This document shows, piece by piece, positions 53,931 to 62,487 of a stretch of 64,000 nucleotides of DNA. Where the stretch lies: NCBI GenBank assembly GCA_025148965.1, contig CP102273.1, positions 496,001-560,000 on the forward strand, in the 5' to 3' direction. The notes under the pieces are model-generated. The model searched no databases. It was given only the letters and a program-made list of their open reading frames with translations, and had not been told where the DNA came from. This stretch comes from Intestinibacter bartlettii (GTDB lineage Bacteria > Bacillota > Clostridia > Peptostreptococcales > Peptostreptococcaceae). Made by a program: the position numbers and the translations under genes. Within the stretch, counting starts at the first letter, position 1; each line of letters starts with the position of its first letter.

Positions 53931-54632
53931 TTACATCTCTTCTTCATCAAATTCTTCCATATTGACACTAGGCATTCCAGGACCAGCATTTACAAAAGGA
54001 TAATTTGGATACATCATATTAGGCATAATCTCAGGATACATATTAGGGAACATTCCGGCTGGGTACATTGGAGGCTTAGGCATCGGAATATATCCCCCCA
54101 TCATATTAGGATATGGGTACATTGGCATACCATAAGGCATAGCACCTTGATTAACCATATTCGGATTTTGATAATTCATATCCTGCATATTCATATTTGG
54201 CTGATTTTGATTACCTATACCTTGACCTTGGTTTCCCATATTTGGTGGCAAAGATTGATATTGTGGATTAGGCAATATCATATTAGGAATATTTTGCTGA
54301 GGATTAGCTATATTAGGTTGTTGGAAATATGGAACAGAAGGTATATTAAAATCTTCTGCAGGAATATTAGTATATTCTCCACCACTATCATAAGTATTAT
54401 TATTTATATAATTTTGGTCAGGATAAGTATTTGCTGGATTATCATTAAATTGAGAATAATCGACATATCCATTATTGGGATTAGTATATTCAACATATCC
54501 TTGACTATTATTTTGGTATCCTGTAGCATTTGAATAGTAAGGGTTTAAGTAAACCATAGGGTCTATATAAGGCTGAGGATATATATAATTAGAGTTAGAC
54601 TTAGAATTGTCATTTCTTTTATTGTTACTCAT
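53931..54632 (-). CDS. Asn/Pro/Tyr/Met-rich low-complexity protein
   Basis: 233 residues with almost no hydrophobic core. The first half is Asn/Tyr/Ser-rich (NYIYPQPYIDPMVYLNPYY), the middle Gln/Asn/Pro-rich, and the last 75 residues are dominated by MPMYPYPNMMGGYIPMPKP-like repeats with a short acidic tail. It has no signal peptide or known domain. Composition is like spore-coat or other surface-structural proteins of Clostridia, or a disordered scaffold. The start follows AAAGGAGAA. It is monocistronic. The role is inference from composition only. Confidence 0.6.
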   Translation of the reverse strand: MSNNKRNDNSKSNSNYIYPQPYIDPMVYLNPYYSNATGYQNNSQGYVEYTNPNNGYVDYSQFNDNPANTYPDQNYINNNTYDSGGEYTNIPAEDFNIPSVPYFQQPNIANPQQNIPNMILPNPQYQSLPPNMGNQGQGIGNQNQPNMNMQDMNYQNPNMVNQGAMPYGMPMYPYPNMMGGYIPMPKPPMYPAGMFPNMYPEIMPNMMYPNYPFVNAGPGMPSVNMEEFDEEEM

Positions 54633-54823
54633 ACAGATTCTCCTTTCTTTTTATATGAAATGATTAACAATTTTTCTAATAATATATATATTAAATTAAT
54701 AAAAAATATATGTTTAAACTTAGAATTTACGATGTTACAATTTTAGTTTAAATATATGTTCCAAAGTAAAAATTAAATATAATGAAATGGAATATAAAAA
54801 AATAAAAAATTTGAAAAAATATC

Positions 54824-54880
54824 TTGATAATTAGATATAAAAATATTATTATTAATATATGAACAGTTATTCATATATTA
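54824..54880 (+). promoter_or_regulatory. ArsR-type promoter and operator
   Basis: TTGATA (54824-54829), 17 bp, TATTAT (54847-54852). Immediately after lies TAATATATGAA-N6-TTCATATATTA (54853-54880), perfect 11-bp arms. The ATATGAACA-type core fits the 12-2-12 operators of the ArsR/SmtB family, at the transcription start, as expected for repression. Confidence 0.9.
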
Positions 54881-54900
54881 ATATGATTTGGAGGTAATAT

Positions 54901-55302
54901 ATGAAAGATAATAACTTAAATATTGACATCAATAATGGAGAAAATATAGCTGAGTGTGAATTTAAACACATACATCAAGACATCATAGAGACAGTAAGAG
55001 AAAATATGCCAGAAGAGGATATACTTGTGGATTTAGCTGAATTATTTAAAGTTTTGGGAGACCAAACAAGAATAAAGATAATATTTATATTATTTAAAGA
55101 AGAGATGTGTGTATGTGATATAGCTGAGTTAGTAGGAATGACACAATCGGCAATATCACATCAATTAAGAGTTTTAAAACAAGCAAGACTTGTTAAATTC
55201 AGAAAAGAAGGAAAGACAGTATTTTATTCATTAGATGACGACCATATAACAAAAATATTTGACTATGGTTTACATCATATTGAAGAAATGTATAAACGCT
55301 AA
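54901..55302 (+). CDS. ArsR/SmtB-family metal-responsive repressor (CadC-like)
   Basis: 133 residues. The alpha-3 metal motif EMCVCDIAE matches ELCVCD of CadC-type Cd/Pb/Zn sensors. The alpha-5 region DDDHITKIFDYGLHHIEE also fits the Asp-x-His...His-x2-Glu zinc site. An N-terminal ECEFKHIH adds a further Cys and His. The start is 11 bases after TGGAGG. It represses its own operon with the ATPase gene, 29 bases downstream, until Cd, Zn or Pb binds. Confidence 0.92.
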   Translation: MKDNNLNIDINNGENIAECEFKHIHQDIIETVRENMPEEDILVDLAELFKVLGDQTRIKIIFILFKEEMCVCDIAELVGMTQSAISHQLRVLKQARLVKFRKEGKTVFYSLDDDHITKIFDYGLHHIEEMYKR

Positions 55303-55331
55303 AAAAGAAAAGGAGAAAGAAGGGGAATTAT

Positions 55332-58300
55332 ATGAGTACAGCAACTTTAACAAAAAAAGAATTGTTTGTTCAAGGATCATTAACTACAGATGTAGCAGAA
55401 ATGATAGAAATGTTAGCAGTAAATGTTCCAGGTGTAAAATCTTGCAATGTAAATGCTGTAAACAAATCATTAGTTTTATCTATTGATACAACAAAAGATG
55501 AAGGTGCAGTTATAAATGAATTATCTTCATTAATAAAAACAATGGATTCTTCATTAAAACTTACTACTTCTAGACAAGAAAATAAAAACAATAGTAAAGC
55601 ACAAAGAAAATCTGCAGAAGGGGATAAAAATGTAAGCATTATATTAGGTGGATTAAATTGTGCACACTGTGCAGAAGTAATAGGCCAAAAAGTATCTGAC
55701 TTAGATGAAGTACAAACTGCAAACTTAAATTTTGTAAATAAAAAATTAAACTTTGAATTAAAAAATGCTTCTGATAGAGAAGTTATAATAGAAAGAGTAA
55801 TAAACATAATAGATACGACAGAACCAGGACTTGATATTCAAGTAATGGAAAGTAAAAAAGAAAAAAAAGCTCAAGACAACAAAGTTGAAATGATTCTAGG
55901 TGGACTAAACTGTGCACACTGTGCAGAAGTTATAGGTCAAAAAGTAGAAGCATTAGACGAAGTAGAAATGGCAAACTTAAACTTTGTAAACAAAAAATTA
56001 AGTTTTGAATTAAAAAATGGGGTAAGCAGAAACTTAGTTATAGACAAAGTAATAAATATAATAGATACAACAGAACCAGGACTTGATATTCAAGTTATAG
56101 AAAAATCTTCAAGCAAAGGAAACAACAAAAAAGTTGATATGACTTTAGGAGGATTAAACTGTGCACACTGTGCAGAAGTAATAGGCCAAAAAGTAGAAGA
56201 TTTAGACGAAGTAGAAATGGCACATTTAAACTTTGTAAATAAAAAATTAAGCTTTGAATTAAAAGACGGAGCAAGTAGAAAACTAACTATAGACAAAGTA
56301 ATAAACATAATAGATACAACAGAACCAGGACTTAATATACAAGTACATGACAATAGAGGTACTAAAGAATTAAAATTAAAATTAGAAAATCTAACATGTA
56401 AACAATGTGCAGACCAAATAGAATTTGAAGCTAATAAAGCTAAAGGTGTAAAAAGTGCAACTTTAGATTTCGGAAACTGTATATTAGATGTAGAACTTGA
56501 TGGAACAGTATCAAGAAGAGTAGTAACTGAAGGAATAGCAACAATAGCTAAAAATCTTCAACATTGTTTAAATATACAAGTAAAAGGAATTTCAAAATCA
56601 CAAAATAAAGCATTAAATGAGAAAGTAACAAAGAAATTTGATAAAGATAAATTAGATAAAATAAGATTATTTGTAGGTGTAATAGCATATGCTATAACAT
56701 TTATACAACAAGTTTGGGGTGGCAATCACGGTCATGCAAACCAAGATATGATAAGTACAGTAGCATTTATAGCAGTTTATCTAGTAGTAGGTGGAGATGT
56801 ATTATTAAAAGCAGCTAAAAATATTAAAAATGGTAGAGTATTCGATGAAAACTTCCTAATAACTGTTGCAACACTTGGTGCAATTATAATTGGTGAAACA
56901 TCAGAAGCAGTTGGTGTTATGGTATTCTATAAACTAGGTGTATTCTTACAAGGAATAGCAGTTGGTAAATCAAGAAAATCAATTTCATCATTAATGGAAA
57001 TAAGACCTGATGTAGCAAACTTAAAAATTGGAAATGATATAGAAGTAGTAGATCCAGAAGAAGTAGAAATAGGTGACATAATCGTAGTTAAACCAGGGGA
57101 AAGAGTTCCTCTTGATGGTATAGTAATCGAAGGTTCTTCAATGGTTGACACATCAGCACTTACTGGTGAATCAGTGCTTAGAAGTGTAAATGTAGAAGAT
57201 GAAGTACTTTCTGGTTTCATAAATAAAAATGCATTATTAACAATAGAAGTAACAAAAGACTTTGGTGAATCAGCAGTTTCAAAAGTATTAGATTTAGTTG
57301 AAAATGCAAGTAGTAAAAAAGCAAAAACAGAAAACTTTATAAGTGTATTCTCTAAATACTACACTCCAGTAGTTGTTGGATTAGCAGCTATAATAGCTAT
57401 AATACCACCGGTATTAATCGATCCTTCAAGTAAAGTAGAATGGTATAGATGGGTATTAAGAGGTTTAACATTCTTAGTTGTTTCTTGTCCTTGTGCATTA
57501 GTTTTATCAATACCACTTACATTCTTCAGTGGAATTGGTTTCGCATCTAAAAATGGTGTACTAATCAAAGGAAGTAACTATTTAGAAGCATTAAGATATG
57601 TAGATACAGTAGTATTTGATAAAACTGGTACACTTACAAAAGGTGTATTCAACGTAACAAAAGTAAATGCAGTAAATGTTTCAGAAGATGAACTTATGGA
57701 ATATGCAGCATATGCAGAAGCTAACTCAAATCACCCAATAGCTAAATCAATAGTTAAAGCCTACAATAAAAACTTAGATTTAGGAAAAATAGGTGAATAC
57801 GAAGAAATAGCAGCACATGGTATAAAAGTAAATTATAATGGAAAAACTGTTTTAGCTGGTAATGAAAAATTAATGAAAGCTAATAATGTAAAATACACTC
57901 CAGTTAGTGAAACAGGAACAGTTGTATATATAGCAGTTGACGGAAAATATGCAGGGGATTTAGTAATCTCTGATGAAATAAAAGCAGATAGTAAAGAAGC
58001 AATAGCTAAATTAAAACAAATAGGAATAAAACAAACAGTAATGCTTACTGGTGACAATAAAAAAGTTGCAGATGCAGTGGCAGCAGAATTAAAATTAGAT
58101 AAAGTTTATTCTAACTTACTACCAGATGAAAAAGTAGAAAAAATAGAAGAAATTTATCAAGGTAGAGGCGAAAAAGAAAAAGTTGTATTCGTTGGTGATG
58201 GTATAAATGATGCTCCAGTTTTAGCAAGAGCTGATGTTGGTATAGCAATGGGTGGTCTTGGATCAGATGCAGCGATAGAAGCAGCAGACGTTGTTATAAT

Positions 58301-58526
58301 GAACGATGAACCTAGCCAAATAGCAAAAGCTATAGCAATATCTAAGAAAACTAGTAGAATAGTATGGCAAAATATAATATTTGCATTAGGTGTAAAAGTT
58401 ATAGTTTTAGTAGCTACAGCATTTGGTGCATCTAATATGTGGGAAGCAGTATTCGCAGATGTTGGTGTTGCTTTAATAGCAGTACTTAATGCAATGAGAG
58501 CTATGAGAATGAAAGAAGAAAATTAA
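55332..58526 (+). CDS. P1B-type cadmium/zinc ATPase with five N-terminal HMA-type modules
   Basis: 1064 residues. Four HMA domains carry the Cys pair: Cys110, Cys194 and Cys277 (each CAHC) and a CKQC near 356. A degenerate fifth lies at about 8-80 without cysteines. The first three Cys-bearing modules are near-identical repeats of 83-84 codons (GGLNCAHCAEVIGQKV each). The ATPase core starts near 430, with the CPC ion site VVSCPCALVLSIPL near 718, phosphorylation Asp763 in DKTGTLTKG, NSNHPIAKS and GDGINDAPVL. It exports Cd/Zn/Pb or Co, as its ArsR neighbour suggests. Most relatives have one HMA, so this is unusually long. The start follows AAAGGAGAAAG. Confidence 0.92.
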   Translation: MSTATLTKKELFVQGSLTTDVAEMIEMLAVNVPGVKSCNVNAVNKSLVLSIDTTKDEGAVINELSSLIKTMDSSLKLTTSRQENKNNSKAQRKSAEGDKNVSIILGGLNCAHCAEVIGQKVSDLDEVQTANLNFVNKKLNFELKNASDREVIIERVINIIDTTEPGLDIQVMESKKEKKAQDNKVEMILGGLNCAHCAEVIGQKVEALDEVEMANLNFVNKKLSFELKNGVSRNLVIDKVINIIDTTEPGLDIQVIEKSSSKGNNKKVDMTLGGLNCAHCAEVIGQKVEDLDEVEMAHLNFVNKKLSFELKDGASRKLTIDKVINIIDTTEPGLNIQVHDNRGTKELKLKLENLTCKQCADQIEFEANKAKGVKSATLDFGNCILDVELDGTVSRRVVTEGIATIAKNLQHCLNIQVKGISKSQNKALNEKVTKKFDKDKLDKIRLFVGVIAYAITFIQQVWGGNHGHANQDMISTVAFIAVYLVVGGDVLLKAAKNIKNGRVFDENFLITVATLGAIIIGETSEAVGVMVFYKLGVFLQGIAVGKSRKSISSLMEIRPDVANLKIGNDIEVVDPEEVEIGDIIVVKPGERVPLDGIVIEGSSMVDTSALTGESVLRSVNVEDEVLSGFINKNALLTIEVTKDFGESAVSKVLDLVENASSKKAKTENFISVFSKYYTPVVVGLAAIIAIIPPVLIDPSSKVEWYRWVLRGLTFLVVSCPCALVLSIPLTFFSGIGFASKNGVLIKGSNYLEALRYVDTVVFDKTGTLTKGVFNVTKVNAVNVSEDELMEYAAYAEANSNHPIAKSIVKAYNKNLDLGKIGEYEEIAAHGIKVNYNGKTVLAGNEKLMKANNVKYTPVSETGTVVYIAVDGKYAGDLVISDEIKADSKEAIAKLKQIGIKQTVMLTGDNKKVADAVAAELKLDKVYSNLLPDEKVEKIEEIYQGRGEKEKVVFVGDGINDAPVLARADVGIAMGGLGSDAAIEAADVVIMNDEPSQIAKAIAISKKTSRIVWQNIIFALGVKVIVLVATAFGASNMWEAVFADVGVALIAVLNAMRAMRMKEEN
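55644..56345 (+). repeat. three tandem HMA-coding repeats of about 250 bp
   Basis: Equivalent points at 55644, 55896 and 56145 give periods of 252 and 249 bases. The copies share long runs of identical codons around the CAHC motif and the IINIIDTTEPGLxIQV end. Synonymous differences are present but few, which suggests recent amplification inside the gene. Confidence 0.85.
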
Positions 58527-58573
58527 TAAGTCATATAAATTATATGATAATAAAATTTCATAACAAATTATGT

Positions 58574-58604
58574 AAAAAGATTTGATTTTTATCAAATCTT
58601 TTTA
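58574..58604 (+). terminator. terminator after the multi-HMA ATPase
   Basis: AAAAAGATTTGAT-TTTT-ATCAAATCTTTTT, perfect 13-bp stem. Confidence 0.9.
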
Positions 58605-58737
58605 TATTATAAAAGAAAATATATTAAGTGGATTCAATCATAATAAATTCCATATAAGCAGGTATCCTATAAAATTTAAGAACTTTTATTAACTACAAAT
58701 AATTTTAAAAGAAATTGTTTATATAGGGGTGTAAATT

Positions 58738-59772
58738 ATGAATAAAAAAATACTTAAAGTAGGAAATTTAATTGCAAATCCGGGAGAAAAAATACAAGGA
58801 AATATAACTCTAAAAGTGAGCGATGATAATATTATTGATATACCAGTGACTTTGATTAATGGAATTAAAGAAGGAAAAACTGTGGCTATAACAGCAGCTG
58901 TTCATGGTGGAGAATATACAGGTGTATTTGGTCTAATCAAGCTATCTAGGGAAATAAGTCCTCAAGATTTAAGTGGCCAATTAATATTAGTACATATAAC
59001 TAATGTATCTGCATTTGAAGCAAAAATGCAATATGTTGGACCTATCGATGGAAAAAACCTTAATAGATGTTTTCCAGGAGATAAGAATGGAACTCACACA
59101 GAACAATTGGCGTATTTCATTTCAGAAGAAGTATATGGTCAAAGTGATTTCTTTTTAGACCTACATAGTGGAGATATACATGAGGATTTGATGCCTTTCA
59201 CTTTATACCATCGAGATGCAAGCGAAGAGGTTAGAATGGAATCTAGAAAAATCGGTGAACTTATGAATCTAGGACCAGTAATAGGCTCAGGTTCTGATTG
59301 TGGCAGTATAAATGGAATGGCTATGAAATACAACATTCCAGGTGTTTTAGCTGAGCTAGGATGTAGGGGTGAATGTAATGTGGATCAGGCTATTTTATAT
59401 AAAGACAGAATATTAAATGTATTGTACTATTATGGTTTACTAGATGGTGAAGCTGAAGTACTTAACCCAGAAGAAGTAGACTATGTGCATTGTATGTATT
59501 GTTTAGATGCTGATATAGATGGATTATGGTATCCTTCTTATGGCGCAGGCGATGAAGTTAGCGAAGGCGAACTTGTAGGATATATTACAGATTATTTTGG
59601 TAATATATTAAGAGAATATCATTCACCTGTAAATGGTAGAATTTTATATAATACAACATCTTTAGCTATAAGAAATGGAGATCCATTAATTTCATTTATA
59701 AGTAATATAAATACATGTACATGCTGTTCTAATCATGGTTTACTAGAATGGCATAATAGAGATAATATTTAA
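58738..59772 (+). CDS. succinylglutamate desuccinylase/aspartoacylase-family deacylase, copy 2
   Basis: 344 residues. It has the same plan as copy 1: AAVHGGEYTG (His-x2-Glu) near residue 60, GKNLNRCFPGDKNG near 110, LDLHSGD near 142, and a C-terminal domain with GYITDYFGNILREY. It ends with an extra Cys-containing tail (NTCTCCSNHG) absent from copy 1. It likely removes acyl groups from amino acids or peptides. The start follows AGGGGTG. A terminator follows. The two copies flank the ArsR-ATPase unit. Confidence 0.87.
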   Translation: MNKKILKVGNLIANPGEKIQGNITLKVSDDNIIDIPVTLINGIKEGKTVAITAAVHGGEYTGVFGLIKLSREISPQDLSGQLILVHITNVSAFEAKMQYVGPIDGKNLNRCFPGDKNGTHTEQLAYFISEEVYGQSDFFLDLHSGDIHEDLMPFTLYHRDASEEVRMESRKIGELMNLGPVIGSGSDCGSINGMAMKYNIPGVLAELGCRGECNVDQAILYKDRILNVLYYYGLLDGEAEVLNPEEVDYVHCMYCLDADIDGLWYPSYGAGDEVSEGELVGYITDYFGNILREYHSPVNGRILYNTTSLAIRNGDPLISFISNINTCTCCSNHGLLEWHNRDNI

Positions 59773-59791
59773 AATTTTGATATCTTAAAGA

Positions 59792-59843
59792 GAAAAGTGA
59801 TAAACAATAGATTTACTATTCTATTGCTTGTCACTTTTTTTAT
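59792..59843 (+). terminator. terminator after deacylase copy 2
   Basis: AAAAGTGA and CAATAGA arms pair with TCTATTG and TCACTTTT, with a T-run. Confidence 0.87.
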
Positions 59844-59944
59844 AGCACATATGAAATTATATTCACTTGAAAATTTCCTTACAAAACAACAAAATTCTAT
59901 TTATATAAATGAAATATAAAATAATGCAATTAATTTAATTATAA

Positions 59945-60000
59945 AAAATATAATAAAAATACAAAACAAAATGATTTATTTTGTATTTTTATTATATTTT
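59945..60000. repeat. 22-bp perfect, almost pure A/T inverted repeat
   Basis: 59945-59966 pairs exactly with 59979-60000 around a 12-nt loop; each arm has only one G-C pair. It is not beside a gene end. Downstream, AATTTAATTAATAAA occurs twice (60045-60059, 60070-60084). No gene is seen in 59844-60240. Confidence 0.6.
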
Positions 60001-60241
60001 AAGAATATATATTACAATTTAGAATGATAAAAATAATAAGTAAAAATTTAATTAATAAAGAAAAAATATAATTTAATTAATAAAATAATAAAAATATAAT
60101 AAAATTTTTATTTATAGAGGTATTTAATATATAAACTATAGGGGGGTGGGTATTGTAAAAAAATGTATAAAATGGTAGATTTGATAATAGAATGGAATTA
60201 CAAAATATGAAAAAAATGTCACTTTTAAAGAATTTTTGTGT

Positions 60242-60247
60242 TATAGT
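60242..60247 (+). promoter_or_regulatory. -10 element of the cobalamin-riboswitch transcript
   Basis: TGT-TATAGT, an extended -10; no good -35 was found. Transcription would start about 15 bases before the riboswitch. A G-rich run (CTATAGGGGGGTGGG) lies at 60138-60152. Confidence 0.45.
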
Positions 60248-60267
60248 AAAAAAGGAAAAAATAAGTA

Positions 60268-60423
60268 GTTATAAAAGTTCTATTTAATAGACTAACAGGG
60301 AAATTGGTGCAAATCCAATGCGATCCCGTCACTGTGATAAAGGGTTAATTTTAAAACCACTGGATATATATCTGGGAAGGTAAGATTAACAATGCTTTTC
60401 AGCCAGGATACCTGCTTTTATAA
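60268..60423 (+). ncRNA. cobalamin (B12) riboswitch
   Basis: The core blocks occur in order: ACAGGGAAATTGGTGCAAAT with CCAATGCGATCCCGTCACTGTG (60295-60335), then a GGGAAGG arm, and the B12 box CAGCCAGGATACCTGCTTTT (60400-60419). These match the conserved pseudoknot-forming parts of the class. An expression platform with a terminator follows (60452-60514), then a LysR gene and an ABC importer. Confidence 0.93.
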
Positions 60424-60451
60424 AAAATAGAGAACTATTCTACGGTGTATA

Positions 60452-60514
60452 GGTGTGTTCTGAAAAGATATTTTTAGGGTCTTTATTTATGCACACTCAA
60501 AGTGTGTTTTTTAA
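60452..60514 (+). terminator. riboswitch terminator with competing antiterminator
   Basis: CACACT-CAA-AGTGTG (60492-60506) followed by six T, AA and more T. GGTGTG at 60452-60457 can pair with CACACT (one G-U), giving an alternative fold, so bound B12 could favour termination. Confidence 0.75.
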
Positions 60515-60576
60515 TTTTAGGGATATTAAAAAATAAATTAGTAGATAGTAAATAAAATGATAATGGGGTTAATTAT

Positions 60577-61491
60577 ATGGATGTAAAGCAATTGCAGTAT
60601 TTTGTAGTAAGTGTTGATATGGGGAGTTTCCATTCAGCAGCAGAGGCGTTAATCACTACTCAACCAAACGTAAGTAAAATAGTCAAATCATTAGAAGATG
60701 AATTAAACATGACTTTATTAAATCGTACTAGAAGTGGAGTAATTATTACACCACAGGGAGAACGTATTTATGCATACGCTATTGAAGTGTTAAAAAATAT
60801 AAATATGATAAATGAATTTAAGAAAGGTCAAGAAATAGAAACCTTATCTATATCTAGTGTTCCTAGTAACACATTGTCTTTTTATTTATCTCAATTTTAC
60901 AATGCTAATAAACAAGAGAAAGACATACAGCTAGATTTCTTTGAAACAAATGTACAAAATGTAATTAGAAGAGTGCATGCTAGAAAATCAGAACTTGGTT
61001 TTGTTTATATTTCAAAGAGAAGTATGTCAGCATTTAGACAACAGATTAAATCAAAAGGATTAGAATATCATGAGCTAACAAAAGCGCCGTTATATTTATT
61101 TGTGGGAAAAAATAGTCCGTTATATAGAAAAAAATCAGTAAACGAAACTGCATTAAAGGATATAAAGTTAATTCAATATCATGAAAAACAATTCTCACTA
61201 TATAATCATTTGGGACATATAAAAGAAGATGTTATATATAACGGAGAAAATATGTCTATATCATATACAAATAGTGATAGTTTTTTAACTCAGTTAATAA
61301 AAAATACTGAATATGGATGTATTGGAAGTAGCTTTGTTAAAAATCAATACCATGAATTGGGAATAAAAGCTATACCGATAACATCTTGTGAAAAAAGCAT
61401 TTCGTTTGGATATATTAGAAGAAAAAAAGATGAGATATCAGATTTAGCAAAATCGCTTATTTTATATTTTGATGATATAAAAAGATTTTAA
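60577..61491 (+). CDS. LysR-family regulator under the cobalamin riboswitch
   Basis: 304 residues. A canonical LysR winged HTH (MDVKQLQYFVVSVDMGSFHS, then TTQPNVSKIVKSLEDELNM) is followed by an effector domain from about residue 90. The ATG follows ATGGGG. It is the first gene after the riboswitch and is 55 bases before the ABC permease genes with no terminator, so all are likely one B12-repressed unit. It may control metal or corrinoid uptake genes (inference). Confidence 0.9.
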   Translation: MDVKQLQYFVVSVDMGSFHSAAEALITTQPNVSKIVKSLEDELNMTLLNRTRSGVIITPQGERIYAYAIEVLKNINMINEFKKGQEIETLSISSVPSNTLSFYLSQFYNANKQEKDIQLDFFETNVQNVIRRVHARKSELGFVYISKRSMSAFRQQIKSKGLEYHELTKAPLYLFVGKNSPLYRKKSVNETALKDIKLIQYHEKQFSLYNHLGHIKEDVIYNGENMSISYTNSDSFLTQLIKNTEYGCIGSSFVKNQYHELGIKAIPITSCEKSISFGYIRRKKDEISDLAKSLILYFDDIKRF

Positions 61492-61546
61492 TATAAAATA
61501 ACTAAATAATAATACATATATATTATTGTTTTAAGGAGGAGGTATT

Positions 61547-62485
61547 TTGAATAGTAAGCAAATAGCAAGAAGATTAATTCAAATGGTGATTGTATTAATA
61601 GGTATAAGTTTTATAACTTTTGCATTAATATATATGGCACCTGGGGACCCCGTTAGAGCAATGTACTCTTCAAGTGGTGTAATACCAAGTGAAGAAGTGA
61701 TGAATCAAACTAGAGAAGCGATGGGTCTAAATAAACCATTCATAGTACAATATTTTGACTGGTTAACTTCATGTCTTCACGGAGATTTCGGAACATCATA
61801 CTCATCAGGGAAACCTGTTATAGGAATTTTGATGGATAGATTGATTCCAACTTTAAAACTTGCGTTTTTATCTTTAATAATAATGTTAATAGTTGCAGTT
61901 CCAAGTGGTATATTAGCGGCAGTTAAACAAAATAAATTTGCAGATTATTTAGTAAGGGGAATAACTTTCTTGGGAGTTTCTATACCAAACTTTTGGGTTG
62001 GGTTAATGCTTTTATATTTTGTTGCATTAAAGCTAAGTCTTTTACCTGTAGTTTCGATAGGTGGGGGAATAAAAAGTATGATTTTACCCGCAATAACTTT
62101 AGCGTTTGCAATGGCAGCTAAATATACAAGACAAGTTCGTACAGCAGTATTAGAAGAATTAAATAAAGATTATGTTATAGGTGCAAAAGCTAGAGGTTTA
62201 AGTTATGGAAAAATACTTTTAAGACATGTATTTCCAAACTCTTTATTACCATTAATAACATTACTAGGTTTATCTTTGGGTTCATTATTAGGTGGTACAG
62301 CGGTTGTAGAAGTTATATTCTCTTATCCAGGGCTTGGAAATTTAGCAGTTACATCAATTACTGCTTATGATTATCCAGTAATTCAAGCTTATGTACTTTG
62401 GATAGCACTTATTTATATGATTATAAATCTAATAGTGGATCTTTCGTATACTTTAGTAGATCCAAAAGTAAGAGAGAGAGGTTAG
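61547..62485 (+). CDS. peptide/nickel-type ABC importer permease (DppB/NikB family)
   Basis: 312 residues with a TTG start seven bases after AAGGAGGAGG. About six membrane helices are seen; the motif YMAPGDPVRAMYS near residue 28 is family-typical, and the EAA loop KDYVIGAKARGLSYGKILLRHVFPNSLLP near 203-233 contacts the ATPase. This family takes up peptides, nickel, cobalt or related ligands. The second permease follows two bases after its stop, and the binding-protein gene comes next. Confidence 0.9.
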   Translation: MNSKQIARRLIQMVIVLIGISFITFALIYMAPGDPVRAMYSSSGVIPSEEVMNQTREAMGLNKPFIVQYFDWLTSCLHGDFGTSYSSGKPVIGILMDRLIPTLKLAFLSLIIMLIVAVPSGILAAVKQNKFADYLVRGITFLGVSIPNFWVGLMLLYFVALKLSLLPVVSIGGGIKSMILPAITLAFAMAAKYTRQVRTAVLEELNKDYVIGAKARGLSYGKILLRHVFPNSLLPLITLLGLSLGSLLGGTAVVEVIFSYPGLGNLAVTSITAYDYPVIQAYVLWIALIYMIINLIVDLSYTLVDPKVRERG

Positions 62486-62487
62486 TG

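Noticed and set aside
54147-54533. Ile-rich plus-strand frame of about 128 residues opposite the low-complexity gene
   Set aside because: It is a reverse reading of the Asn/Pro/Met codons, giving Ile/His repeats; no ribosome site or membrane pattern.
60161-60208. Tiny frame after the G-rich run (MYKMVDLIIEW...)
   Set aside because: Fifteen residues, distant ribosome site, directly before the riboswitch promoter; probably chance.
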